64,000 bases of DNA, from assembly GCA_963823495.1 (NCBI GenBank), contig CAWGLV010000001.1, positions 3,162,001-3,226,000 of the forward strand. The letters are read 5' to 3'. Every line of letters begins with the position of its first letter. Position 1 is the stretch's first letter. This document shows positions 26,223 through 34,220 of the stretch, piece after piece. The stretch is from DATDAH01 sp963823495. GTDB lineage: Bacteria; Actinomycetota; Acidimicrobiia; Acidimicrobiales; DATDAH01. The translations under genes and the position numbers were made by a program. The notes beneath the pieces were generated by a model. That model did not search any database, was not told the DNA's origin, and worked only from the letters and a program-made list of their open reading frames with translations.

Positions 26223-26459
26223 GTGCAAGGAGTCATCAAGTCCTACGACCCGGGGACCAAGGTCGGCGTGGTGATCAGTGACACCACCGACCTGACCGAG
26301 TACGACCTCAGCGAGCACGCCCTCGACGGCTCCCTCTTCCGGACCCTCCGCCAGGGCCAGCGGGTGGTCTTCGATCTCGACGACGCCGGTCGGGCCACCG
26401 GCGTGCGCATGGGATCCGAAGTGGACCTCGGGACCCCGGACCAGTTTCAGGAGCAGTGA
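26223..26459 (+). CDS. divergent cold-shock-domain-like protein
   Basis: The 78-aa protein keeps the cold-shock beta-barrel pattern: QGVIKSYDPGTKVGVVIS, then a DLSEHALDGSL loop and GQRVVFDLDDAGRATGV. The usual RNP1 aromatic residues (KGFGFI) are largely replaced (KVGVVI), so nucleic-acid binding may differ from classic Csp proteins. The GTG start at 26223 is the only one giving the full barrel. It is sandwiched between rpmB and pckG, and its stop is 2 nt before the pckG ATG. A modulator of ribosome or mRNA function is an inference from rpmB linkage. Confidence 0.72.
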   Translation: MQGVIKSYDPGTKVGVVISDTTDLTEYDLSEHALDGSLFRTLRQGQRVVFDLDDAGRATGVRMGSEVDLGTPDQFQEQ

Positions 26460-26461
26460 CC

Positions 26462-28270
26462 ATGTCCCCCACGGACAACGCCCCCACCACCAACCGGCGC
26501 CTCCTCGAGTGGGTCGACGAGTGGACCGAGATCTTCCGGCCCGACAGCGTCGAGTGGTGTGACGGCAGCGAGGAGGAGTACGCCCGCATGTGCGAGCTCC
26601 TCGTCGACGGTGGCACCTTCGAGCCCCTCGACCCCGAGTTGCGACCCAACAGCTTCCTGGCCCGGTCCGATCCCGCCGACGTGGCCCGGGTCGAGGACCG
26701 CACGTTCATCTGCTCCGACAAGGAGATCGACGCCGGCCCGACGAACAACTGGCGGGCGCCGGCGGAGATGAAGGCCGAGATCCTGGAGTTCTTCACCGGC
26801 GCCATGCGGGGCCGCACCCTCTATGTGGTGCCCTTCTCGATGGGCCCGCTCGGCTCGCGGATCGCCCACATCGGCGTGCAGCTCACCGACTCGCCCTACG
26901 TCGTGGCCAACATGCGCACCATGACCCGCATGGGCTCGGCGGTGCTCAAGATCCTGGGCACCGGGTCGTTCGTGAAGTGCCTGCACTCCGTCGGCCACCC
27001 GTTGGCGGACGGCCGCGAGGACGTGGCCTGGCCCTGTGACGGGGACAACAAGTACATCTCCCACTTCCCCGAGTCGCGTGAGATCTGGTCCTACGGCTCC
27101 GGCTACGGCGGCAATGCCCTCCTGGGCAAGAAGTGCTTCGCCCTGCGCATCGCGTCGGCCATGGCCCATGACGAGGGCTGGCTGGCCGAGCACATGCTCA
27201 TCCTCGGCATCACCCCGCCCGACGGCGAGACGACCTACATCGCCGCCGCCTTCCCGTCGGCCTGTGGCAAGACCAACATGGCCATGATGATCCCCACCCT
27301 CCCCGGGTGGAAGGTCGAGTGCGTCGGTGACGACATCGCCTGGATGAAGTTCGGCGACGACGGCCGGCTGTACGCGGTGAACCCCGAGGCCGGCTTCTTC
27401 GGCGTGGCCCCCGGCACCTCCGACGCCACGAACCCCAACGCCATGGCCACCCTGGGCGAGAACATCATCTTCACCAACGTGGCCAAGACCGATGACGGCG
27501 ATGTCTGGTGGGAGGGCATGGGCCCGGCCCCCGACCACCTCGTCGACTGGAGGGGCGAGGACTGGACGCCGGCGGCCGACGGGCCCGCGGCCCACCCCAA
27601 CGCCCGCTTCACCGCCCCGGTGGACCAGTGCCCCGTGATCTCCTCGAACTGGGACAACCCCCAGGGTGTGCCCATATCCGCCATCCTGTTCGGTGGGCGC
27701 CGGGCCGGCGCCGTCCCCCTCGTGACCGAGGCCAAGGACTGGGAACACGGGGTCTTCCTGGGTTCGATCATGTCCTCGGAGAAGACCGCGGCCGCCGCCG
27801 GAAACCTCGGCGAGGTCCGATTCGACCCCTTCGCCATGCTGCCGTTCTGCGGCTACAACGTCGGTGAGTACTTCGGCCACTGGCTCGGCATCGGCGAGCA
27901 CGCCACGCACGCCTCGAAGTTGCCCCGCCTCTACTGGGTCAACTGGTTCCGGAAGGACGACGACGGCCACTTCCTGTGGCCCGGCTTCGGCGACAACAGC
28001 CGGGTGGTCAAGTGGATCATCGACCGGCTCCAGGGGGCGGTGGACGCCGTGGACACGCCCATCGGGCGCGTCCCGCGGCCCGAGGACCTCGACCTCGACG
28101 GGCTGGACCTCGACCCCGCGGTGGTCCGACGGCTCCTGACCGTGGACCCCGAGGCCTGGGGCCGCGAGGTGGACCTCATCGAGGAGCACTACGACTTCGT
28201 CGGCGAGCGCCTCCCCGCCGAGCTCCGCGACCAGCTCCGCGATCTGGAGAAGCACCTCGACCAGGGATAG
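26462..28270 (+). CDS. pckG: phosphoenolpyruvate carboxykinase (GTP)
   Basis: PckG converts oxaloacetate and GTP to PEP, CO2 and GDP, the entry step of gluconeogenesis. The P-loop is AFPSACGKTNMAMM (active-site Cys included). VGDDIAWMKFG and NWFRKDDDGHFLWPGFGDNSRVV are typical of the GTP-type enzyme. The length of 602 aa is normal. ATG at 26462 is preferred because AGGAG lies 8 nt upstream, at the end of the cold-shock-like gene. It is the last gene of the rpmB transcript before the hsp20 promoter. Confidence 0.97.
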   Translation: MSPTDNAPTTNRRLLEWVDEWTEIFRPDSVEWCDGSEEEYARMCELLVDGGTFEPLDPELRPNSFLARSDPADVARVEDRTFICSDKEIDAGPTNNWRAPAEMKAEILEFFTGAMRGRTLYVVPFSMGPLGSRIAHIGVQLTDSPYVVANMRTMTRMGSAVLKILGTGSFVKCLHSVGHPLADGREDVAWPCDGDNKYISHFPESREIWSYGSGYGGNALLGKKCFALRIASAMAHDEGWLAEHMLILGITPPDGETTYIAAAFPSACGKTNMAMMIPTLPGWKVECVGDDIAWMKFGDDGRLYAVNPEAGFFGVAPGTSDATNPNAMATLGENIIFTNVAKTDDGDVWWEGMGPAPDHLVDWRGEDWTPAADGPAAHPNARFTAPVDQCPVISSNWDNPQGVPISAILFGGRRAGAVPLVTEAKDWEHGVFLGSIMSSEKTAAAAGNLGEVRFDPFAMLPFCGYNVGEYFGHWLGIGEHATHASKLPRLYWVNWFRKDDDGHFLWPGFGDNSRVVKWIIDRLQGAVDAVDTPIGRVPRPEDLDLDGLDLDPAVVRRLLTVDPEAWGREVDLIEEHYDFVGERLPAELRDQLRDLEKHLDQG

Positions 28271-28332
28271 CCCCCGGTCGATCTGCACCCCCGGCAAGGT
28301 CCTCCGCTTCGGCGCGCCCGAAGACATGAGGA

Positions 28333-28357
28333 AACTTGAGTTGTCATCGCTCAAGTT
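28333..28357. promoter_or_regulatory. HAIR element (HspR-type operator) upstream of hsp20
   Basis: CTTGAGT (28335-28341), 7 nt, then GCTCAAG (28349-28355) matches the HAIR consensus CTTGAGT-N7-ACTCAAG at 13 of 14 positions. The palindrome extends to 8-bp arms AACTTGAG/CTCAAGTT. It overlaps the -35 region of the predicted hsp20 promoter, as expected for repression by HspR. No hspR, dnaK or clpB gene is in the window. Confidence 0.8.
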
Positions 28358-28369
28358 ATCTCATAGACT
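28341..28369 (+). promoter_or_regulatory. sigma70-type promoter of hsp20
   Basis: TTGTCA (28341-28346), a 17-nt spacer and TAGACT (28364-28369) fit a housekeeping promoter. Transcription would start near 28376, leaving a leader of about 35 nt before ATG 28410. The -35 lies inside the HAIR palindrome. Confidence 0.65.
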
Positions 28370-28409
28370 CGCTGGCGAACCAGTCAACCGCCTTCCGGAG
28401 GTACCCGAG

Positions 28410-28847
28410 ATGCTTCTCCAGTTCGACCCCTTCCGTGAGATCGACCGCATGGCCGATCAGGCCTTCGCCCGAACCTCGGCTCCCGCCATGCCCATGGATG
28501 CCGTGCGCCGGGGCGAGTCCGTGCACGTCTACCTCGACCTCCCGGGCGTGGACCCCGCGTCGATCGACCTCGAGGTGGAGCGCAACGTCCTGACCGTCAA
28601 GGCCGAGCGCAGCTGGGCCCGCGCCGAGGGCGACCAGGTGCTGGCCAACGAACGCCGGCAGGGCTCCTTCCTCCGCCGCCTGCTCCTGGGTGACACCCTC
28701 GACGGTGATCGGGTCGAAGCCGACTACCGCGACGGCGTGCTGGCCATCACCATCCCCGTCGCCGAGGCGGCCAAGCCCCGCAAGGTGGCCGTGGGCGGCG
28801 CCGAGCACCCCGAGGCCCTCGAGGCCGAGGCCAGCGAAGCCGCCTGA
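28410..28847 (+). CDS. Hsp20/alpha-crystallin small heat shock protein
   Basis: Small heat shock proteins hold unfolding proteins in a refoldable state. The 145-aa sequence has an N-terminal LQFDPFREIDRMADQAF region, an alpha-crystallin domain (about 30-125) with VYLDLPGVDPASIDLEVERNVL and the closing DGVLAITIPVAE (I/V-X-I/V grip). ATG at 28410 is supported by GGAGG about 9 nt upstream. Expression is probably heat-induced through the HAIR operator, and a perfect 14-bp hairpin follows the gene. Longer frames that start inside the promoter are rejected. Confidence 0.93.
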   Translation: MLLQFDPFREIDRMADQAFARTSAPAMPMDAVRRGESVHVYLDLPGVDPASIDLEVERNVLTVKAERSWARAEGDQVLANERRQGSFLRRLLLGDTLDGDRVEADYRDGVLAITIPVAEAAKPRKVAVGGAEHPEALEAEASEAA

Positions 28848-28879
28848 TCTGCTCGCGCTGACCCCCCTCCAGCGTGATC

Positions 28880-28910
28880 CGGGCCCGGACCCCAACGGGG
28901 TCCGGGCCCG
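28880..28910 (+). terminator. strong hairpin terminator after hsp20
   Basis: A perfect 14-bp stem, CGGGCCCGGACCCC (28880-28893) with its complement (28897-28910), has an AAC loop. It starts 33 nt after the hsp20 stop. Only two T follow, so it is a GC-rich actinobacterial-type terminator without a long U-tract. Confidence 0.75.
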
Positions 28911-29051
28911 TTCGCGCCGCCTTCGACGCCGAAGTCGGTGCCGGTGGGCGCCGCCCTGGTCGTCGGCGGCCCCCGAGACCGTCGGGTCCCGAACCCTCCG
29001 CGACGGCCTGGAGCTGCTCCTGAGAGGCGGCATCGCGCTCGTGGGCCTACG

Positions 29052-29330
29052 ATGGTCCGCGGGGTGGATGTGGAAGACGGGCTGGCTCCCGCCATCGAGG
29101 TGGACGATGGGATCGTGGTGTTCGAGCCGTCATCGCGGGCCTTCCTCGACCTCAACGAGTCGGCGGCAGAGCTGTTCCGGGTGCTGTCGCGGGACGGCAG
29201 TTCGCCCGAGGCGGTCGTCGAGCACCTGGTCGCCCTCCACCGGCTCGACGTCGAAGCCGCGAAATCGATCGTCGATCAGTTCGTCGGGGAACTGCGGCGC
29301 CACGGCGTGAGGATCCCCGACCGGGGCTGA
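29052..29330 (+). CDS. PqqD-family (RiPP recognition element) protein
   Basis: The 92-aa protein has the PqqD fold pattern: DDGIVVFEPSSRAFLDLNESAAELFRVL, a variable linker, then a helical C-terminus ending VGELRRHGVRIP. PqqD domains bind leader peptides for modifying enzymes in peptide natural-product pathways. It faces an NTP_transf_5 gene tail to tail (44-nt gap), with an HPr-kinase-like gene and an exported Cys-rich protein beyond it. This gene set accompanies lasso-peptide and related loci, but no B2 protease or asparagine synthetase is here. ATG at 29052 is the first that keeps the domain without a random leader. Confidence 0.8.
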   Translation: MVRGVDVEDGLAPAIEVDDGIVVFEPSSRAFLDLNESAAELFRVLSRDGSSPEAVVEHLVALHRLDVEAAKSIVDQFVGELRRHGVRIPDRG

Positions 29331-29374
29331 GCGGCTGTCGCTCCCCAACCGCCGGGATGTCGCCGGTCGGCGAC

Positions 29375-30271
29375 TCAGGCAGAGAGCACCCGGCGGGCCC
29401 GCCGGCTGGACAGGACGTCGCGTGCATGCGAGACGGTCACCGTGACGGGGTTGACCGCCAGGTAGGGACTCATGAGTCGGATGCGCCGGCGGTCCTTCAC
29501 CCCTGGGGATCTGGGCGTCATCCACCGCTCGAGGCTCGAGGCCCGCGACTCGACACCGAACAGGGTCGAATCGGCGAGCCGCATGCTCAGGTTCCACACG
29601 CGTCGAAGTCCCAGGGAACGGGCCGTCTCCTCGGCATCGTGGTCGCTCGTGGCGGCCAGCAACGTCGCGTCGAAGAGATCCCTCAACCGGGTGAAGCCGC
29701 TCTTCCAGCAGTGCATCGTCAACAGCAACGCATGCACGTCATCTCGTGGCCGGAGCACGCCATCGATGCCGGTCCGCGACGGCAGGGCCGTCTCGAAGAC
29801 CAACTCGCTGGGCACCTTCGCCCATCCGGGGACGTTCGGGCGCCGGTGCAGCTCGATGCCCAGCGTGCCCGTCGGGTCGGCCAGCGCGGGCAGATGATGA
29901 TGGTCGTCGATGCCCTCCCGTTGCGGGTTGTGGAGATATCCCTGCGCGATCAGGCGATCCCAGCGCTCCTGCGGGTTGGCCACCAGCACATCGAGGTCGC
30001 GGAACGGGCGTTCGATGGGTCGCGGGTACAGCGTGGCCACCTCGAGGCCCTTCATGACGATGAGGGGCCCGCCGTGGTGGGCGCACTGATCCCCCAGCAG
30101 GTGGCGGGCCACCAACACGCGGCGGCCGTGGATGCGGCGGTCCTTGTTCAGGCGAGCCTCGTCGCCGAACAGCAGCTCGAAACCGTGGCTCTGCACCTTC
30201 TCGTACGGCCAGGACCCGACATGGCGACCCAGCAGCTCGAACAACTCCTCGGGCGCGCGACGCTCGGTCAC
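29375..30271 (-). CDS. NTP_transf_5-type nucleotidyltransferase
   Basis: The 298-aa protein matches the uncharacterised nucleotidyltransferase family often found beside PqqD and HPr-kinase-like genes. Signature features are VMKGLEVATLYP (73-84), RPFRDLDVLV with a DxD metal site (92-94) and IELHRRP. The helical C-terminus contains CWKSGFTRLRDLFDA. Family members are presumed to transfer a nucleotide to a peptide or protein, but no substrate is proven. It is last of three minus-strand genes, 156 nt after the HPr-kinase-like gene. Confidence 0.78.
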   Translation of the reverse strand: MTERRAPEELFELLGRHVGSWPYEKVQSHGFELLFGDEARLNKDRRIHGRRVLVARHLLGDQCAHHGGPLIVMKGLEVATLYPRPIERPFRDLDVLVANPQERWDRLIAQGYLHNPQREGIDDHHHLPALADPTGTLGIELHRRPNVPGWAKVPSELVFETALPSRTGIDGVLRPRDDVHALLLTMHCWKSGFTRLRDLFDATLLAATSDHDAEETARSLGLRRVWNLSMRLADSTLFGVESRASSLERWMTPRSPGVKDRRRIRLMSPYLAVNPVTVTVSHARDVLSSRRARRVLSA

Positions 30272-30427
30272 ACCGACGATGATGCCCCGAGCGGACCGAC
30301 GATGCCCGTCATCGCGTCACCGTGTCGGTCGAGGGGCGCCCTCCGGGGGGACTCGGCGCCGCGGTCGGGGGCCCGAGGGCGTTCTCCGTTCAGATCGCTG
30401 AGCCGACGGCCCCGACCGTGGTCCCGC

Positions 30428-31348
30428 TCAGGTCGACGCGGTCGTCCGGGACCGGACGAACCCGAGGACCGCCAACCCCTTGCCCCCCGCACCCTCGGGC
30501 AACGACGTTCCGGCCGGCCAGCCGTGCACCGCGACGATCTGGCGGTTCGTCGGGCTCCATGCGGCGACGTCATCGCCCAACCGGATGGCGCGCACGTCAG
30601 GTAGGAACCCGGAGGCGATCAGCTCCTCGCTCGGCACCGGTGCACAGCGCGTCGGCGCCGACGCGGAGGCGAACGCCTCCTCGCACATCGACAGGCAGCT
30701 CGCCTCGTCGTGGTAGCCGATCGCCGTCGACGGGCACTGGGCGGCGAGCCGGGCCAGCACGAGCAGCTCGTCGTCGGAACACGACCGCAGGAGGGAGCCG
30801 ACCAGGCGACAGAACCCCTCGACGGCAGGCATGGGCCGACACGAGGGCCCGCCGGGCTCGAAGGACGGGAACAGGACCAGATCGATCGTCGCGTGGTCCT
30901 GGACGGCCTCGATGCCGAGGTCGGCGGCCGCCGCCATGACGCGGTCGGCACCCGCGGCGAACGGTGTCGTCCGGGCTTGCGACGCGAACGGGCTGCTCGA
31001 CCGAATGGCCAGCGGCGCGCCGAAGCCGGTTGCCCTGCGCCCCTCCAGCCAGACGGTGTCGTCGGAGACGAAGGTCGCGCCGGCCCGCGTCCCCAACAGG
31101 CCCACCAGCGTGCTCTTTCCCGTCCCGGTGTCTCCCGCCGCCAGGACGCCTCGGCCGTCGGTCAGGACACACAGTGCCGCGTGGACGGGGACACCGGGGC
31201 GGGTGCTGCGCAGCGTCCGCCCGATCGCCCCGAGGTGCCGGTGCAGCGACGCATGGAAGTCCGTCGGGTCGACCGACGACCGCCGCAACAGCGGCCGAGC
31301 GTCGGCGGACAGGCCGGCGGTCAGACGCGCGACGGCGGCGGGGAACAT
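30428..31348 (-). CDS. HPr-kinase-like protein (P-loop)
   Basis: The 306-aa protein has a HprK-type P-loop, AAGDTGTGKSTLVGLLG (about 71-87), followed by ATFVSDDTVWLEG, the usual second element. It lacks the PTS-linked N-terminal domain of true HPr kinase and no PTS gene is nearby. Such short HprK homologues occur in peptide-modification clusters, where some act as peptide or Ser kinases. The C-terminal half carries several Cys and a closing VAVHGWPAGTSLP. ATG at 31348 is preferred to the GTG one codon before. It lies 19 nt after the exported Cys-rich gene, so the two are co-transcribed. Confidence 0.78.
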   Translation of the reverse strand: MFPAAVARLTAGLSADARPLLRRSSVDPTDFHASLHRHLGAIGRTLRSTRPGVPVHAALCVLTDGRGVLAAGDTGTGKSTLVGLLGTRAGATFVSDDTVWLEGRRATGFGAPLAIRSSSPFASQARTTPFAAGADRVMAAAADLGIEAVQDHATIDLVLFPSFEPGGPSCRPMPAVEGFCRLVGSLLRSCSDDELLVLARLAAQCPSTAIGYHDEASCLSMCEEAFASASAPTRCAPVPSEELIASGFLPDVRAIRLGDDVAAWSPTNRQIVAVHGWPAGTSLPEGAGGKGLAVLGFVRSRTTAST

Positions 31349-31367
31349 CACGCCGGGCCGACGGCCA

Positions 31368-31898
31368 TCAGGGGTCGGGGCAGCACACGATCGAGCTCAG
31401 GACGAGCCGGACGCTGCTGTCGCCGCCGGGCGTACAGGCCGTCGGGCAGTAAGGCAGAGGCCCGTCTCCCAACGCAGAAGTGGACGTACCCGGTACTCCG
31501 CTGCAGTTCTGCAGGGACCACATGGGCGTGCACCGAAATCCCGGGGCACTGATGCTGTAGTACGACTGGTGCACACAGAAGTTGTCGATCCCACCGGTGC
31601 CCACCTGCACCGTCCCCTGGCCGCCCGCGAAGGTGAAGTGGGCGTTCTGGCCGTTGTAGCGGCCACTCGTGCAGCCGCCACCGCAGTTCGTGTTCCACGA
31701 GCCCCCCGCGTCGATCGTGCCGTAGACGGCGTCGCTGTCGGTCAACGGACTGCACAGGGGTGGCCCCGTTTGGCCGACGGCTGGAGCGCTGAACACCTCG
31801 ATGACCACCGGGGTGGCGAAGGTGGTGACGCCGGCGGCCTTGGCGGCGATCTTCATCGCCTCACGTCGGCTGATCGCGTTGCTGCTCGTTTCGCCCAT
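31368..31898 (-). CDS. exported Cys-rich protein with twin-arginine-type leader
   Basis: The 176-aa protein opens with SRREAMKIAAKAAGVTTFAT and PVVIEVFSAPAVGQ, a twin-arginine-type export leader. The mature part has ten Cys (NTNCGGGC, NFCV, FRC, QNC, YCPTAC, VCC) and many Gly, Ser and Tyr, suggesting a disulfide-rich domain. No family is recognised. It is the first gene of a three-gene operon with the HPr-kinase-like and NTP_transf_5 genes and could be their substrate. ATG 31898 was chosen; a TATTCT -10-like box at 31946-31951 (minus strand) would lie 48 nt upstream. Confidence 0.72.
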   Translation of the reverse strand: MGETSSNAISRREAMKIAAKAAGVTTFATPVVIEVFSAPAVGQTGPPLCSPLTDSDAVYGTIDAGGSWNTNCGGGCTSGRYNGQNAHFTFAGGQGTVQVGTGGIDNFCVHQSYYSISAPGFRCTPMWSLQNCSGVPGTSTSALGDGPLPYCPTACTPGGDSSVRLVLSSIVCCPDP

Positions 31899-32138
31899 GA
31901 CGATCCCGTTGGCTCCCATTCGCCACTCGTGGAGTCGTGTGATCGAGAATACCACTCAGGGTGACGAGTTGGCCAGTGGCCAGGGGTGCCGGCCTCGTTT
32001 CCCCACCGCCATCCCGCCTGGTTCTCGGTCTTCGTCTCGCCGCCGTGGGCCCCACAGTCGTGTGATGGGCCCGCAGGTGGCGCTCGCGTCCACAGCCCGG
32101 CGTACGCTTGGCCCACAACGTCGACCCAGGGGAACCTC

Positions 32139-32375
32139 ATGAGCGTTCGGGCCTATGTCCTCATCCAGACCGAAGTGGGCAAGGCCGCCGCCGTCGCCGC
32201 CCAGATCGGGGCCCTCGAGGGGATCGTCTCCGCCGACGACGTCACCGGCCCCTACGACGTGATCGCCACCGCCGAGGCCGCCTCGGTCGACGACCTGGGC
32301 AAGATGGTCGTGAGCCGGGTGCAGATGATCGAGGGCATCACCCGCACACTGACCTGCCCCGTGGTGAACCTGTAA
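32139..32375 (+). CDS. stand-alone Lrp/AsnC ligand-binding (RAM) domain protein
   Basis: The 78-aa protein is a RAM domain without DNA-binding helix: VRAYVLIQTEVGKAAAVAAQ, then VTGPYDVIATAEAASVDDLGKMV and a final TRTLTCPVVNL. Such stand-alone domains bind amino acids or act as effectors of full-length Lrp proteins. AGGGGA lies about 5 nt before ATG 32139, which fixes the start. It faces a small membrane-protein gene tail to tail across 120 nt. Confidence 0.88.
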   Translation: MSVRAYVLIQTEVGKAAAVAAQIGALEGIVSADDVTGPYDVIATAEAASVDDLGKMVVSRVQMIEGITRTLTCPVVNL

Positions 32376-32495
32376 CACCTGAGCTCGTTCGCGGCGCTCA
32401 CGGACTCGGGCGTCGCCGTCGTGGGTACGCCCCCACCGCTGCTCCGGCCGGCGCCTTCGCAGCCTCAGTGACCGCCAGGGTGGTCCCCGGTACAC

Positions 32496-32861
32496 CTAGG
32501 CCAGGTAGACGGCCCTGAGGCCGAGGCCCATGATGAAGAGGTCACCGAGGCCGAAGAGCAGGTACTGCTTGTCCTTGATCTGGGCCCGGTAGCTGTAGAT
32601 CAGGGCGGCGGCGATCATGGCCACGAAGCCGTAGAACTCGTGGAACTCGGGGGCTTCGAGGTCCCGGTTCGACAGCAGCACGCCCAGGATCACCTGGATG
32701 ACGATGGTGGCCCAGGCCACGCCGGTGAAGATCCACAGCGATCGGCCCCGCAGTCGCTCCACGGCGTGCGCGCCCAGGGCCCACACGCCGGCGGCGGCGT
32801 TGGCGCCCACCAGCACCCAGGCGAAGGTGCCGTGGAGGTCGAGCAGCGCCGAGGTCGACAT
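32496..32861 (-). CDS. small four-helix membrane protein, function unknown
   Basis: The 121-aa protein has four predicted membrane helices (about 10-32, 43-65, 76-92, 102-119). Conserved-looking polar positions are HGTFAW, RDLEAPEFHEFYGF and SYRAQIKDKQ. Paired His in helices one and three could bind haem or metal, but that is speculation. It is monocistronic and divergent from the dCTP deaminase gene, with a strong hairpin sequence between the two. Confidence 0.72.
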   Translation of the reverse strand: MSTSALLDLHGTFAWVLVGANAAAGVWALGAHAVERLRGRSLWIFTGVAWATIVIQVILGVLLSNRDLEAPEFHEFYGFVAMIAAALIYSYRAQIKDKQYLLFGLGDLFIMGLGLRAVYLA

Positions 32862-32890
32862 GCGGCGGCCGAGCGTACGGAGGTCGGCCT

Positions 32891-32936
32891 ACCTTGTGCA
32901 CCCCGCCGCCAGAAGTGGCGGTCTGGTGCCCAAGGT
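32891..32936. repeat. long imperfect hairpin in divergent promoter region
   Basis: Outer arms ACCTTGTGCACC (32891-32902) and GGTGCCCAAGGT (32925-32936) pair with one mismatch, and an inner stem CCGCCA/TGGCGG (32906-32911/32916-32921) closes on a GAAG loop. The 46-nt structure lies between two divergent genes, 30 nt before one start and 55 nt before the other. It may be a regulator-binding palindrome or an RNA hairpin. Confidence 0.6.
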
Positions 32937-32990
32937 GCGCGACGGGTTGCGGCTGAGGGGGTGGCTGGGGGGCCATTACGCTCCGGGGCG

Positions 32991-34163
32991 ATGTCCATCG
33001 CCGTCGGCGCCTCCGGGGTCCTGCCCAGCCAGCACCTGAACCACGCCCTGGCCGAGGGGTGGATCGACGGTGACGTCGACGAGGCCAGCATCCAGCCCGC
33101 CAGCGTCGACCTGCACCTCGGCCCGGTGGCCTACCGCATCCGCTGCAGCTTCCTGCCGGGCGCCGAGACGGTCGAGCGCCGGGTCAAGGCCTACGTCGTG
33201 GACGAACTGGACCTCACCGGTGAGGGGGCGGTGCTCGAGACCCAGCGGCCCTACCTGATCCCCCTCAAGGAGACCCTGGACCTCCCGGAGCACATCCGCG
33301 CCCGGACCAACCCCAAGAGCTCCACCGGACGTCTCGACGTCTTCACCCGGGTCATCACCGACGGGGGCAAGGCCTTCGACGAGATCGCCCCGGGCTACAC
33401 CGGCGCCCTCTGGCTCGAGGTCGTGCCCCTGTCCTTCACCGTGCGGGTCCACGAGGGTCTGGCCCTCAACCAGGTCCGCCTCATCGCCGGCGACCGCGTC
33501 GCCCTGACCGACGACGAGGTCCGGGCCCGCCACGCCGAGGACGGACTGCTCTTCCGGGCCGATCGGGCCGTCGCCCCTGAGGACTTCCGCATCGCCTCGG
33601 GGCTCTTCCTCGGCCTGGACCTGGAGGGCGACACCGAGGGGCGTGTGGGCCACCGGGCCAAGCCCCACAGCTCGCTGCTCGACATGGGACGGATCAGCGC
33701 CTACCAGGCCGAGGACTTCTGGGAACCGGTCCGCCGCGAGGAGGGCGACCGCATCGTGCTCGCCCCAGGAGCCTTCTACCTGCTGCTGTCCGACGAGGCC
33801 GTGGTCATCCCTCCGGACCTGGCCGCCGAGATGACCGCCTACGACCCGACCGCAGGCGAGTTGCGGACCCACTACGCCGGCTTCTTCGACCCCGGCTTCG
33901 GCTACGACCCCGCCGGCCTGCTCCGGGGCTCCCGGGCCGCGCTGGAGGTGCGGGCCCACGACGTGCCGTTCATGGTCGAGCACCGTCAGCCCGTCTGCAA
34001 GCTGACCTTCGAGCACATGCTCGAGCCCCCCGACCGCCTCTACGGCAGCGGCATCGGCTCGAACTACCAGGGCCAGGTCGAGACCCTGGGCAAGCACTTC
34101 ATCCGTCCCACCGCCCAACCACACCTGCCGCGCACCCCGCGGCCGGCTCCGCCGACCGTGTGA
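32991..34163 (+). CDS. dcd: dCTP deaminase, long bidomain form
   Basis: The enzyme deaminates dCTP to dUTP, feeding dTMP synthesis. The 390-aa protein has two related beta-barrel halves. The first carries the active-site pattern HIRARTNPKSSTGRLDVFTRVI and GYTGALWLEV; the second has a similar AKPHSSLLDMGR and a closing barrel. Most bacterial Dcd proteins are about 190 aa and trimeric; this doubled form is best known from alphaproteobacteria. ATG at 32991 gives the homologous start. No thyA lies nearby. Confidence 0.82.
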   Translation: MSIAVGASGVLPSQHLNHALAEGWIDGDVDEASIQPASVDLHLGPVAYRIRCSFLPGAETVERRVKAYVVDELDLTGEGAVLETQRPYLIPLKETLDLPEHIRARTNPKSSTGRLDVFTRVITDGGKAFDEIAPGYTGALWLEVVPLSFTVRVHEGLALNQVRLIAGDRVALTDDEVRARHAEDGLLFRADRAVAPEDFRIASGLFLGLDLEGDTEGRVGHRAKPHSSLLDMGRISAYQAEDFWEPVRREEGDRIVLAPGAFYLLLSDEAVVIPPDLAAEMTAYDPTAGELRTHYAGFFDPGFGYDPAGLLRGSRAALEVRAHDVPFMVEHRQPVCKLTFEHMLEPPDRLYGSGIGSNYQGQVETLGKHFIRPTAQPHLPRTPRPAPPTV

Positions 34164-34220
34164 GCGGGCCGGGTCGGCCCGTTCCCCGAAGCCGCGTCCC
34201 CGCTGGCTGACGGGTCGCCG

